This document shows positions 1 to 7,736 of a stretch of 33,777 nt of DNA, piece after piece; position 1 is the stretch's first letter, and each line of letters opens with the position of its first letter. The notes under the pieces were generated by a model that was given only the letters and a program-made list of their open reading frames with translations, was not told the DNA's origin and ran no database searches. Source of the stretch: an uncultured Bacteroides sp. (GTDB lineage Bacteria > Bacteroidota > Bacteroidia > Bacteroidales > Bacteroidaceae). The DNA is taken from positions 1 to 33,777 of the forward strand of contig CASELH010000026.1 in the NCBI GenBank assembly GCA_949288715.1. Direction: 5' to 3'. The position numbers and the translations under genes were made by a program.

Positions 1-60
1 GGTAGCGAATAACTACTTAATTCATAGAATATTTTTCCCTACCACCTCCCCCTTCGGGTA

Positions 61-82
61 CTCCTCCTCCCCGGAGGAGGAG
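61..82. repeat. 10-bp inverted repeat upstream of the Fur-family gene
   Basis: A CTCCTCCTCC arm is followed after two bases by its exact complement GGAGGAGGAG. There is no T-run after it on the + strand, so it is not a convincing terminator of an upstream gene. The rest of 1-201 is A/T-rich and holds no ORF I believe in. Confidence 0.6.
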
Positions 83-201
83 AATTCAGTTACCACAGCA
101 TATTAATCACTTATCACTAAACGCTAAACACTAACAGATAAATTATCATTTATCATTGCAATTCTGTACACTTACTTAAACGAAACAAAAGACACAGATA
201 T

Positions 202-645
202 ATGGAAGACAAGAGCCGCCTCGACTTGCTGGCGCAACGGGGCATACACCCCACCGCCATCCGCCTGCTGGTGCTGGAAGCCATGCAGGAGGCCAACCGC
301 CCGGTATCCCTGTCGGACCTGGAGGTGATGCTGGACACGGTAGACAAATCCAGCATTTTTAGGACACTGACCCAATTCCTGGCCCACCACCTAATACACG
401 GCGTGGACGACGGCACGGGAGCCATCAAGTATGCCGTGTGCAGCCCCGACTGCTCGTGTGGAGTGGAAGACCTGCACACGCACTTCCATTGCGAGAGGTG
501 CAACCGCACGTTTTGCATGAAAAACATCCCCACCCCTGTGGTGCAGCTGCCCGAGGGCTTCACGCTGAACAGCATCAACTACGTACTGAAAGGGTTGTGC
601 CCCGAATGCGCCGCCAAAGAGAAGAAAACAACGCTCAATGCATAA
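202..645 (+). CDS. Fur-family transcriptional regulator
   Basis: A 147-residue protein of normal Fur length. Residues 1-80 form the winged-helix DNA-binding part, with a recognition-helix stretch DKSSIFRTLTQF at 49-60. Residues 92-100 read HTHFHCERC, the Fur-type His-rich metal segment running into the first CxxC (Cys97, Cys100); a second CxxC (Cys133, Cys136) completes a structural zinc site. Members of the family repress genes in response to Fe, Zn, Mn or peroxide; which metal is used here cannot be read from sequence, so no Fur/Zur/PerR name is given. The antiporter gene follows 58 bp later on the same strand, but with its own -7 box, so co-transcription is possible but not required. No clear -7/-33 promoter was seen in front of this gene. 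Confidence 0.93.
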   Translation: MEDKSRLDLLAQRGIHPTAIRLLVLEAMQEANRPVSLSDLEVMLDTVDKSSIFRTLTQFLAHHLIHGVDDGTGAIKYAVCSPDCSCGVEDLHTHFHCERCNRTFCMKNIPTPVVQLPEGFTLNSINYVLKGLCPECAAKEKKTTLNA

Positions 646-676
646 ACAAAGCAATGAGCACTTGCTTTTTTTTTCT

Positions 677-684
677 TAACTTTG
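677..684 (+). promoter_or_regulatory. Bacteroidota -7 promoter box before the antiporter
   Basis: TAACTTTG matches TAnnTTTG and lies 19 bp before the ATG at 704. No good -33 element was found at the usual 19-21 bp spacing. Confidence 0.5.
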
Positions 685-703
685 CCAAGAAAAAAAGCCA
701 AGT

Positions 704-2167
704 ATGATTTTTACCGCTGAAAACATCCTCCTCATAGGAGCCATCCTGCTTTTTGTGAGCATTGTGGCCTGCAAGACGGGCTATCGCTTTGGGGTACCCA
801 CGTTGTTACTGTTCTTAGGCGTCGGCATGCTGTTCGGAAGCGACGGGCTGGGACTGCAATTCGACGACGCGCACACCGCCCAGTTCATCGGCATGGTAGC
901 GCTCACCATCATCCTGTTTTCCGGAGGTATGGACACACGGTTCAAGGAAATAAAGCCGGTGCTGGCGCCGGGCATTGTACTCTCCACGGCAGGGGTGTTG
1001 CTCACGGCAGGCTTCACGGGCATCTTCATCTGGTGGCTTTCGGGCATGAGTTGGACCAACATCCACTTTCCGCTCATAGCCTCGCTTCTGCTGGCCTCCA
1101 CCATGTCGTCTACCGACTCGGCCTCCGTATTCGCCATTCTGCGTTCGCAACGGATGAACCTGAAGAACAACCTGCGCCCCATGCTGGAATTGGAAAGCGG
1201 AAGCAACGACCCCATGGCCTACATGATGACCATCGTATTCATTCAGCTCATCCAGACGGCCAATGCCAGCCCTTGGCAGATAGCAGGGTCGTTCGTTATC
1301 CAGTTTGCGGTAGGTGGCATTGTGGGCTACCTGATGGGACGGCTGGCCATCCTGCTGCTGAATCGGCTGAACATAGACAACCAGGCCATGTACCCCATTC
1401 TGCTGCTGTCCGTAGCCTTCTTCACATTTTCCGCCACCACCCTTCTGCAAGGCAACGGCTACCTGGCCATCTACCTCGCTGGCATCATGGTGGGCAACGG
1501 CAAGGTGGTAAACCGCAGAGAGATAGATACCTTCATGGACGGACTGACGTGGCTTTTCCAAATCATCATGTTCCTCTGCCTGGGGTTGCTGGTCAACCCG
1601 CACGAAATGCTGGACGTGGCTGCCGTGGCATTGCTCATCGGCGTGTTCATGATTCTCATCGGACGCCCGCTCAGCGTGTTTCTCTGTTTGTTGCCTTTCG
1701 GGAAGAAGATAGACCTCAAGTCTAAGGTATTCGTCTCGTGGGTAGGGCTGCGCGGCGCAGTTCCCATCATCTTCGCCACCTATCCCGTAGTGGAAAATGT
1801 GCCGGGAGCCAACGTCATCTTCAACATCGTGTTTTTCATCACCATCTTGTCTCTCATCGTGCAAGGCACCACCATCTCAGGCATGGCGCGTCTGCTGGGC
1901 TTGTCGGCTCCTTTGGAAAAGAAAGGTAATGACTTTGGCGTGGAACTCCCCGAAGAATTGGGCTCCGACCTGCACGAAATTATCGTCACCCCCGAAGTAC
2001 TGACGCACGGCGACACCCTGCAAAAGATGAGCCTGCCGCAAGGCACACTGGTGATGATGGTGAAACGTGGCGGAAAATACCTGGTGCCCAATGGTAAACT
2101 GAGACTTCATGCCGACGACAAACTGCTCATTATCTCGCAAAAGAAAGAACAGGAAACTAAGGCATAA
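704..2167 (+). CDS. Potassium/cation:proton antiporter, CvrA/NhaP2 type
   Basis: A 487-residue CPA1-family antiporter. Residues 1 to about 390 are a run of hydrophobic segments (roughly twelve membrane helices), including the conserved STDSASVF and LESGSNDPMAY stretches in the middle and WVGLRGAVPI near the end of the membrane domain, which are hallmarks of this family. About residues 400-485 form a soluble tail (HEIIVTPE...GTLVMMVKRGGKYLVPNG...DDKLLIIS) that looks like a TrkA-C/RCK-C ligand-binding domain, as found in the K+/H+ antiporters NhaP2/CvrA. It would exchange K+ or Na+ for protons at the inner membrane in pH and osmotic homeostasis. Ion specificity is inferred from family, not shown by the sequence. 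Confidence 0.92.
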   Translation: MIFTAENILLIGAILLFVSIVACKTGYRFGVPTLLLFLGVGMLFGSDGLGLQFDDAHTAQFIGMVALTIILFSGGMDTRFKEIKPVLAPGIVLSTAGVLLTAGFTGIFIWWLSGMSWTNIHFPLIASLLLASTMSSTDSASVFAILRSQRMNLKNNLRPMLELESGSNDPMAYMMTIVFIQLIQTANASPWQIAGSFVIQFAVGGIVGYLMGRLAILLLNRLNIDNQAMYPILLLSVAFFTFSATTLLQGNGYLAIYLAGIMVGNGKVVNRREIDTFMDGLTWLFQIIMFLCLGLLVNPHEMLDVAAVALLIGVFMILIGRPLSVFLCLLPFGKKIDLKSKVFVSWVGLRGAVPIIFATYPVVENVPGANVIFNIVFFITILSLIVQGTTISGMARLLGLSAPLEKKGNDFGVELPEELGSDLHEIIVTPEVLTHGDTLQKMSLPQGTLVMMVKRGGKYLVPNGKLRLHADDKLLIISQKKEQETKA

Positions 2168-2201
2168 ACAACTTGATTGACTACCGAAAATGGCCTGCCT
2201 G

Positions 2202-2233
2202 CTTGCATAGCATTATGAATAGCCCTATCTTTG
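2202..2233 (+). promoter_or_regulatory. Promoter of the acyl-CoA synthetase gene
   Basis: CTTG at 2202-2205, a 20-bp spacer and TATCTTTG at 2226-2233 fit the Bacteroides TTTG-N19-21-TAnnTTTG consensus. The predicted transcript would start about 30 nt before the ATG at 2271. Confidence 0.7.
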
Positions 2234-2270
2234 TGCCGTTTTACAAAGAATTGCAAAAAATCCACACGGA

Positions 2271-3941
2271 ATGGAACAGCAACCCGAAAAGTTTATCGAC
2301 TATATTGAACAAAGCATTATCCGGAACTGGGACAGAAATGCGCTGACCGACTATAAAGGCATCACCCTGCAATATAAAGACGTAGCCCGGAAAATAGCCA
2401 AATTCCACATTGTATTGGAAAACGCAGGCATCCGCCCCGGAGACAAAATAGCCGTATGCGGACGAAACAGCGCCCACTGGGCCGTCTGCTTTCTGGCCAC
2501 GCTGACCTATGGTGCAGTCATTGTACCCATTCTCCATGAGTTCAAGGCGGACAATGTGCACAACATCGTAAACCATTCCGAAGCCAAACTGCTCTTTGTG
2601 GGCGACCGCGTATGGGAAGACTTGAACGAAGACTTGATGCCCCTGCTCATGGGCGTGGTGCTGCTGCCCGACTTTACCCCTGTAGTCTGCCGCAACCCCA
2701 AGCTGATGGATGCATTTGAGCACCGCAACGCCAACTACGGGGCACGCTACCCCAAGAACTTCCGCCCAGAGCACATTCACTACCGTAAAGAAGAATCGCC
2801 GGAAGAACTGGCCATCATCAACTATACCTCCGGCACCACGGGATACTCCAAAGGCGTCATGCTACCCTACCGCAGCTTGTGGTCCAATGTGGCCTATTGC
2901 CACGAAATGTTGCCTGTGCAGCCCGGAGACCACATTCTATCGATGCTTCCGCTGGGCCATGTGTTCGGCATGATGTACGACTTTCTGTATGGCATTTCGG
3001 CTGGGGCACACCTGTTTTTTCTCACCCGAATGCCCTCACCTAAAATCATAGCCCAATCGTTTGCCGAAATCAAGCCACGCGTCATCTCGTGCGTGCCGCT
3101 CATCGTGGAGAAAATCATTAAGAAAAACATCCTGCCAAGGGTGGATAACAAGATTGGCAAACTACTCTTGCGCGTGCCCATCATCAACGACCGCATCAAG
3201 ACCTCGGCACGCAACGAGGCCATGCAGATATTCGGCGGACAATTTGATGAAATCATCATTGGCGGCGCACCGTTCAATGCAGATGTGGAGCGCTTCCTGA
3301 AGCAGATAGAATTCCCCTACACCATAGCCTATGGCATGACAGAGTGTGGCCCCATCATTTGCTCCAGCCGGTGGGAAACGTTGAAGATGGGCTCATGCGG
3401 GAAGGCCGCTACACGCATGGAAGTGAGAATAGACTCGGAAGACCCGGGAAACAAAGCCGGCGAAATCATCTGTAAGGGAGATAACGTGATGCTGGGCTAC
3501 TACAAGAATGCTGAAGCCACCGCACAAATCATTGATGCCAACGGCTGGCTGCACACCGGAGACCTGGCTACGATGGACCGCGAGGGCTACGTCACGGTGC
3601 GCGGACGCAGCAAGAACATGCTGCTCACCTCGAGCGGACAAAACATCTACCCGGAAGAAATAGAATACAAGCTGAACAACATGCCCTATGTGTCGGAGTC
3701 GCTCATCGTCCTGCAAAAAGGGAAACTCGTAGCCCTGATTTATCCCGACTTTGATGAGGCATTTGCCAACGGGCTGAAGACTCCGGACGTGGAGCAAGCC
3801 ATGGAGGCCAACCGCGTAGAGCTGAACCGCAACCTGCCGCCCTATGCGCAAATAGCCAAAGTAAAGATACACTTTGAGGAATTTGAGAAAACCGCCAAGA
3901 AGAGCATCAAGCGCTTCCTGTATCAGGAAGCCAAAGGATAA
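2271..3941 (+). CDS. AMP-dependent acyl-CoA synthetase (long-chain fatty acid--CoA ligase type)
   Basis: A 556-residue adenylate-forming enzyme (ANL superfamily). The AMP/phosphate-binding loop YTSGTTGYSKG is at residues 185-195; a YGMTECGP motif follows in the middle; the C-terminal hinge region contains LHTGDLATMDREGY and a GRSKNMLLTSSGQNIYPEEIE block; the terminal KTAKKSIKRF carries the catalytic-type lysine of the mobile lid. This class activates a carboxylic acid, usually a long-chain fatty acid, to acyl-AMP and then acyl-CoA. The exact substrate is not determinable; other ANL ligases are possible but the overall form fits FadD-like synthetases. It has its own promoter and ends before a strong bidirectional terminator, so it is probably monocistronic. 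Confidence 0.93.
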   Translation: MEQQPEKFIDYIEQSIIRNWDRNALTDYKGITLQYKDVARKIAKFHIVLENAGIRPGDKIAVCGRNSAHWAVCFLATLTYGAVIVPILHEFKADNVHNIVNHSEAKLLFVGDRVWEDLNEDLMPLLMGVVLLPDFTPVVCRNPKLMDAFEHRNANYGARYPKNFRPEHIHYRKEESPEELAIINYTSGTTGYSKGVMLPYRSLWSNVAYCHEMLPVQPGDHILSMLPLGHVFGMMYDFLYGISAGAHLFFLTRMPSPKIIAQSFAEIKPRVISCVPLIVEKIIKKNILPRVDNKIGKLLLRVPIINDRIKTSARNEAMQIFGGQFDEIIIGGAPFNADVERFLKQIEFPYTIAYGMTECGPIICSSRWETLKMGSCGKAATRMEVRIDSEDPGNKAGEIICKGDNVMLGYYKNAEATAQIIDANGWLHTGDLATMDREGYVTVRGRSKNMLLTSSGQNIYPEEIEYKLNNMPYVSESLIVLQKGKLVALIYPDFDEAFANGLKTPDVEQAMEANRVELNRNLPPYAQIAKVKIHFEEFEKTAKKSIKRFLYQEAKG

Positions 3942-4018
3942 AGGCCATAGCTGCGCCTCCCTTCTTGCGATACCCTCCGGAAGAGATGCTACAAAGATTT
4001 CCACATAGCGCATAAAAC

Positions 4019-4061
4019 AAAAAAAGGATGAGTCCCTCTTGCAGAGGCTCATCCTTTTTTT
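4019..4061. terminator. Bidirectional intrinsic terminator between ligase and aldolase genes
   Basis: A GGATGAG/CTCATCC stem (4026-4032 with 4048-4054) encloses an inner CCTCT/AGAGG stem and is flanked by an A-run (4019-4025) and a T-run (4055-4061), so it gives a U-tract in both directions. It serves the two convergent genes. Confidence 0.92.
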
Positions 4062-4080
4062 AATTATAGATGGAATTGTA

Positions 4081-5085
4081 TTATTCAGCCAACTTGCCGT
4101 CGGAGCCCAGCACATTCACAATCTTGTGCTTGTACAGTTTCTCCATCTCGTCGCGAGCAGGGCCAAGGTATTTGCGCGGGTCGAATTCGGCCGGCTTCTC
4201 AGCAAATACTTTACGGATGGCAGCTGTCATGGCCAAACGGGAGTCAGAGTCGATGTTGATTTTGCAAACGGCCGACTTGGCTGCCTTGCGCAACTCGTCT
4301 TCGGGGATGCCGATGGCTGCTTCCAGCTTGCCGCCGTATTTGTTAATCATGTCGACATATTCCTGGGGCACGGAAGAAGAACCGTGGAGCACGATGGGGA
4401 ATCCGGGCAGTTTCTCCATTACGGCATCCAGCACGTCGAATGCCAAGGGAGGAGGTACCAGGCGACCGGTAGCCGGGTCTACGTGGCATTGTTCGGGCTT
4501 GAACTTGTATGCACCGTGCGATGTACCGATAGAGATGGCCAGGCTGTCGCAACCCGTGCGGGTAGCGAAGTCGATAACTTCTTCGGGATTAGTATAAGTG
4601 TGGTGCTCGGCAGAAACCTCGTCTTCAACGCCTGCCAACACGCCCAGCTCGCCTTCAACGGTTACGTCAAACTGGTGTGCATACTCCACAACCTTCTTCG
4701 TCAAGGCCACGTTCTCCTCATAGGGGAGGTGCGAGCCGTCGATCATGACGGAAGAGAAGCCCATGTCCACGCACGACTTGCACAGCTCGAAGCTATCGCC
4801 ATGGTCCAGGTGCAGCACGATTTCGGGGTGTGCGCAGCCCAGTTCCTTAGCATATTCCACAGCACCTTCGGCCATGTAGCGCAGCAGTGTCTGGTTGGCA
4901 TAGTTGCGCGCGCCCTTCGATACTTGCAGGATGACCGGTGATTTCGTTTCTACGGCAGCCTTGATGATGGCCTGCAACTGCTCCATGTTATTGAAGTTGA
5001 AAGCCGGGATGGCATACCCGCCTTTAATTGCCTTCGCAAACATTTCTCTGGTGTTTACGAGACCTAAATCTTTGTAATTAACCAT
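4081..5085 (-). CDS. fba: Class II fructose-1,6-bisphosphate aldolase
   Basis: A 334-residue zinc-dependent aldolase catalysing the reversible cleavage of fructose 1,6-bisphosphate to dihydroxyacetone phosphate and glyceraldehyde 3-phosphate in glycolysis and gluconeogenesis. Visible signatures: AIPAFNFNNMEQLQAI near residue 25, HLDHG at 92-96 with the catalytic Asp and a zinc-ligand His, DGSHLPYEEN, VEGELGVLAG, and the phosphate-binding LHGSSSVP loop. TNPEEVIDFATRTGCDSLAISIGTSHGAYK carries the second zinc His. Length and start (MVNYKDLG) fit the long class II branch common in Bacteroides. It is transcribed alone toward the shared terminator. Confidence 0.97.
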   Translation of the reverse strand: MVNYKDLGLVNTREMFAKAIKGGYAIPAFNFNNMEQLQAIIKAAVETKSPVILQVSKGARNYANQTLLRYMAEGAVEYAKELGCAHPEIVLHLDHGDSFELCKSCVDMGFSSVMIDGSHLPYEENVALTKKVVEYAHQFDVTVEGELGVLAGVEDEVSAEHHTYTNPEEVIDFATRTGCDSLAISIGTSHGAYKFKPEQCHVDPATGRLVPPPLAFDVLDAVMEKLPGFPIVLHGSSSVPQEYVDMINKYGGKLEAAIGIPEDELRKAAKSAVCKINIDSDSRLAMTAAIRKVFAEKPAEFDPRKYLGPARDEMEKLYKHKIVNVLGSDGKLAE

Positions 5086-5125
5086 TTTGCTTAAAATTTA
5101 TTGTTAGTGAATCAAAAATTCTACG

Positions 5126-5133
5126 CAAAAATA
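5126..5133 (-). promoter_or_regulatory. -7 promoter box of the aldolase gene
   Basis: On the minus strand this reads TATTTTTG, a TAnnTTTG match about 40 bp before the aldolase ATG. The -33 region is only weakly matched (TTTC). Confidence 0.5.
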
Positions 5134-5159
5134 AGCATTCTCCGCAAAATAACGAAACG

Positions 5160-5330
5160 CCTGCAAGAATAATTTATCCATCTGCCCGCTTCTCATTCAT
5201 ATATTTATATACAATGCCATATAGTTTAACACACAAGTGCCAAGTCCACATAGCAAAAGCCGCAGGGGCAGGCTTTGCACACTTTTGCCCGTGCCTTTGC
5301 CATACATTGTCAAGGCCTTTTCCTAAGGAA
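5160..5330. other. Intergenic sequence without a gene
   Basis: The part of the aldolase-HU gap to the left of the inverted repeat is A/T-rich at first and then GC-richer from about 5260. I see no promoter pair, tRNA or convincing ORF in it. Confidence 0.5.
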
Positions 5331-5336
5331 GGGCAC

Positions 5337-5416
5337 GCCTTTGCTTCGCTCCCCCTTCGTTCCTCCTTCGCCTCTATAGGAGCGGAGCATGAGCGAAGGT
5401 AGAGCGAAGCAAAGGC
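5337..5416. repeat. Long interrupted inverted repeat in a 514-bp intergenic region
   Basis: A 15-bp perfect arm GCCTTTGCTTCGCTC (5337-5351) pairs with its complement at 5402-5416; inside it CCTTCG (5354-5359) pairs with CGAAGG (5394-5399). The surroundings (5270-5450) also repeat the words TTTGC and GTGCC several times. Two overlapping minus-strand ORFs and one plus-strand ORF cross it, but their composition looks non-coding. It could fold in RNA from either strand; no U-tract adjoins it. Confidence 0.7.
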
Positions 5417-5540
5417 GCCCAAAAGGCACCGGGCGGGCAAAATTGTCATTAACAAGCACTTGAAACGGGCAGGAAATGCCGACTGAGCACTTTTTCAAAA
5501 AAATCTCCGAAATATATTTTTTAGAGACGCGGAAAAGCTA

Positions 5541-5548
5541 TATATTTG
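5541..5548 (+). promoter_or_regulatory. -7 promoter box of the HU gene
   Basis: TATATTTG matches TAnnTTTG exactly, about 50 bp before the HU ATG. The -33 position (5517-5520) reads TTTT instead of TTTG at a 20-bp spacing. The leader after it is extremely A/T-rich, as expected for a highly expressed Bacteroides gene. Confidence 0.65.
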
Positions 5549-5599
5549 CAGACCAAAAAATTAGGAAAACAATAGTAATAATATTTTTTTTAAGAAAAA

Positions 5600-5875
5600 A
5601 TGACTAAAGCTGATATTGTAAACGAAATCGCAAAGAACACCGGGATTGACAAAGTCACAGTACTTACAACCGTGGAAGCTTTCATGGAAGCTGTTAAAAC
5701 TTCTTTGACAAAAGACGAGAATGTTTACCTCCGTGGTTTTGGTAGTTTTATCGTGAAGAAAAGAGCACAGAAGACAGCCCGTAACATCTCGAAGAACACT
5801 ACCATCATCATACCCGAGCACAACATCCCGGCATTTAAGCCCGCCAAGACATTCACCATTGCAGTGAAAAAATAA
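5600..5875 (+). CDS. HU/IHF-family DNA-binding protein
   Basis: A 91-residue histone-like protein of standard length. The N-terminal helical dimerisation part (MTKADIVNEIAKNTGI) is followed by the family signature around NVYLRGFGSFIVKKRAQKTARN and the beta-arm region with a proline-containing tip (IIIPEHNIPAFKPAKTF). It would bind and bend DNA as a dimer in the nucleoid. The A/T-rich untranslated leader and the strong -7 box suggest high expression. A 30-codon ribosomal-peptide gene lies 36 bp downstream and is probably on the same transcript. Confidence 0.95.
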   Translation: MTKADIVNEIAKNTGIDKVTVLTTVEAFMEAVKTSLTKDENVYLRGFGSFIVKKRAQKTARNISKNTTIIIPEHNIPAFKPAKTFTIAVKK

Positions 5876-5911
5876 TAAACTGATGTATTAACTCATAAAA
5901 TTTGTAGAACT

Positions 5912-6004
5912 ATGCCAAGCGGTAAGAAGAAAAAAAGACATAAAATGTCTACGCACAAGCGTAAAAAAAGACTAAGAAAGAACAGACACAAAAGCAAAAA
6001 GTAA
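5912..6004 (+). CDS. 30-residue AURKAIP1/COX24-domain protein (bS22/mS38-like)
   Basis: A very short ORF encoding 30 residues, 21 of them Lys, Arg or His. It begins MPSGKKKKRHKMSTHK and ends RKNRHKSKK. The arrangement KKRHKM-x-x-HKRKKRLRKNR matches the pattern of the AURKAIP1/COX24 family, whose members are the mitochondrial small-subunit protein mS38 and the mycobacterial bS22 peptide. By that relation it would sit in the small ribosomal subunit near the decoding side; this is inference from family. It lies 36 bp after HU and about 100 bp before RNase E/G, with no TAnnTTTG box of its own. Genes of this size are commonly missed by automatic annotation. Confidence 0.85.
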   Translation: MPSGKKKKRHKMSTHKRKKRLRKNRHKSKK

Positions 6005-6028
6005 ATTCTTAGTCGGACGGACAAAGGC

Positions 6029-6072
6029 AAAGAACAAACTTGTGAAATTATCATCTCGCGGGTTTGTTCTTT
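6029..6072 (+). promoter_or_regulatory. Hairpin in the leader of the RNase E/G gene
   Basis: AAAGAACAAAC (6029-6039) and its perfect complement GTTTGTTCTTT (6062-6072) form an 11-bp stem with a 22-nt loop. The 3' arm itself is U-rich, so it may be a weak terminator for the ribosomal-peptide gene, or a structured leader element of the RNase mRNA that starts 34 nt later. Confidence 0.6.
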
Positions 6073-6105
6073 GTTTAAGCAAACAACCCTAAAAGCCAAT
6101 TTATT

Positions 6106-7680
6106 GTGACAAGCGAACTCGTAGTAGATGTACAGCCCAAGGAAGTCTCCATCGCCCTGCTCGAAGACAAGCAGCTGGTGGAGCTGCAAAGCGAAGGAAG
6201 AAACATATCTTTCTCGGTGGGCAACATGTATTTGGGCCGCATCCGTAAACTGATGCCCGGCCTCAATGCCTGCTTCGTGGACGTGGGTTACGAGAAAGAC
6301 GCTTTTCTTCACTATCAAGACCTGGGACCCCAGTTCAACACGCTGGAAAAATACGTAAAGCAGACTTTAAGCGACCGCAAGAAACTGACCTCCATCACCA
6401 AGGTAACCCTGCTTCCCGACCTTGAAAAAGACGGCACCGTGGCCAACACACTCAAGGTGGGACAAGAAGTAGTGGTGCAAATCGTCAAGGAGCCCATCTC
6501 AACCAAAGGGCCGAGGCTCACGTCCGAACTCTCGTTTGCCGGGCGATACCTCGTGCTGATACCCTTCAACGACAAGGTCTCCGTATCGCAAAAAATCAAG
6601 TCGAGCGCCGAACGCGCCCGCCTCAAGCAGTTGCTCATGAGCATCAAGCCCCGCAACTTCGGGGTCATTGTGCGCACCGTAGCCGAAGGCAAGCGCGTGG
6701 CCGAGCTGGACGGGGAACTTAAAGTGCTACTAAAGCATTGGGACGATGCCGTGGCCAAAATACAAAAAGCCACCAAATACCCTACGCTGATTTACGAAGA
6801 AACCAGTCGCGCCGTAGGCTTGCTGCGCGACTTATTTAACCCCTCGTTCGAAAACATCTATGTGAACAACGACGCAGTATTCCACGAGATAAAGGACTAC
6901 GTCACCCTCATCGCCCCCGACCGGGCGGGGATTGTGAAGCTCTACAAAGGCCAGTTGCCCATCTACGACAACTTCGGCATCACCAAGCAGATTAAAGCAT
7001 CGTTCGGCAAAACCGTCTCCTACAAAAGCGGGGCTTACCTCATCATCGAGCACACTGAGGCCCTGCACGTGGTAGACGTGAACAGCGGCAACCGCACCAA
7101 AAACGCCAACGGGCAAGAAGCCAATGCGCTGGAGGTGAACCTGGGGGCTGCCGATGAGCTGGCACGCCAACTGCGCCTGCGCGACATGGGAGGCATCATT
7201 GTGGTAGACTTCATAGACATGAACGAGGCCGAAAACCGCCAAAAGCTTTACGAACGCATGTGCCAAAACATGCAGAAAGACAGGGCACGCCACAACATAC
7301 TGCCCCTCAGCAAGTTCGGACTGATGCAGATAACCCGCCAACGCGTGCGCCCGGCCATGGACGTGAACACCATGGAGACCTGCCCCACGTGCTTCGGAAA
7401 GGGAAAGATAAAGTCGTCCATCCTGTTTACCGACACGTTGGAGGACAAGATAGACTACCTGGTCAACAAGCTGAAGATTAAGAAATTCTCGCTACACATC
7501 CACCCGTACATTGCCGCCTACGTCAACCAAGGGGTATTCTCTCTGAAACGCAAGTGGCAGATGAAGTACGGATTCGGCATCAAGATTATTCCCAACCAGA
7601 AACTCGCATTTCTGCAATATGTATTCTACGACCCGCACGGGGAGGAGATTGACATGAAGGAAGAAATCGAAATAAAGTAA
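6106..7680 (+). CDS. RNase E/G family endoribonuclease
   Basis: A 524-residue protein, the length of RNase G plus a modest extension, without the long degradosome tail of E. coli RNase E. An S1 RNA-binding domain lies at about 35-125 (GNMYLGRIRKLMPGLNACFVDVGYEKDAFLHY). The catalytic metal-binding acids are in LHVVDVNSG (about 319-327) and GGIIVVDFIDM (about 363-373), and the zinc-link CPTCFGKG is at 426-433. It cleaves single-stranded A/U-rich RNA in rRNA maturation and mRNA decay. Translation starts at a GTG codon (MTSELVVDV); no in-frame ATG occurs nearby that keeps the conserved N-terminus. It follows the HU and bS22-like genes and ends in a clear terminator. Confidence 0.95.
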   Translation: MTSELVVDVQPKEVSIALLEDKQLVELQSEGRNISFSVGNMYLGRIRKLMPGLNACFVDVGYEKDAFLHYQDLGPQFNTLEKYVKQTLSDRKKLTSITKVTLLPDLEKDGTVANTLKVGQEVVVQIVKEPISTKGPRLTSELSFAGRYLVLIPFNDKVSVSQKIKSSAERARLKQLLMSIKPRNFGVIVRTVAEGKRVAELDGELKVLLKHWDDAVAKIQKATKYPTLIYEETSRAVGLLRDLFNPSFENIYVNNDAVFHEIKDYVTLIAPDRAGIVKLYKGQLPIYDNFGITKQIKASFGKTVSYKSGAYLIIEHTEALHVVDVNSGNRTKNANGQEANALEVNLGAADELARQLRLRDMGGIIVVDFIDMNEAENRQKLYERMCQNMQKDRARHNILPLSKFGLMQITRQRVRPAMDVNTMETCPTCFGKGKIKSSILFTDTLEDKIDYLVNKLKIKKFSLHIHPYIAAYVNQGVFSLKRKWQMKYGFGIKIIPNQKLAFLQYVFYDPHGEEIDMKEEIEIK

Positions 7681-7688
7681 CGGATTAC

Positions 7689-7732
7689 GGGGCTGAACGC
7701 ATAGGAAAGCAGTTCAGCCCCGTTTCTTTTTC
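7689..7732 (+). terminator. Intrinsic terminator after the RNase E/G gene
   Basis: GGGGCTGAAC (7689-7698) pairs with GTTCAGCCCC (7712-7721), followed on the + strand by GTTTCTTTTT. On the minus strand no U-tract follows, so it is mainly a + strand terminator, though it is also the only hairpin after hisC. Confidence 0.9.
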
Positions 7733-7736
7733 CGCC

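Noticed and set aside
5174-5498. Short ORFs in the aldolase-HU gap on both strands
   Set aside because: They overlap the long inverted repeat, have no coding-like composition or promoter, and are mutually exclusive.
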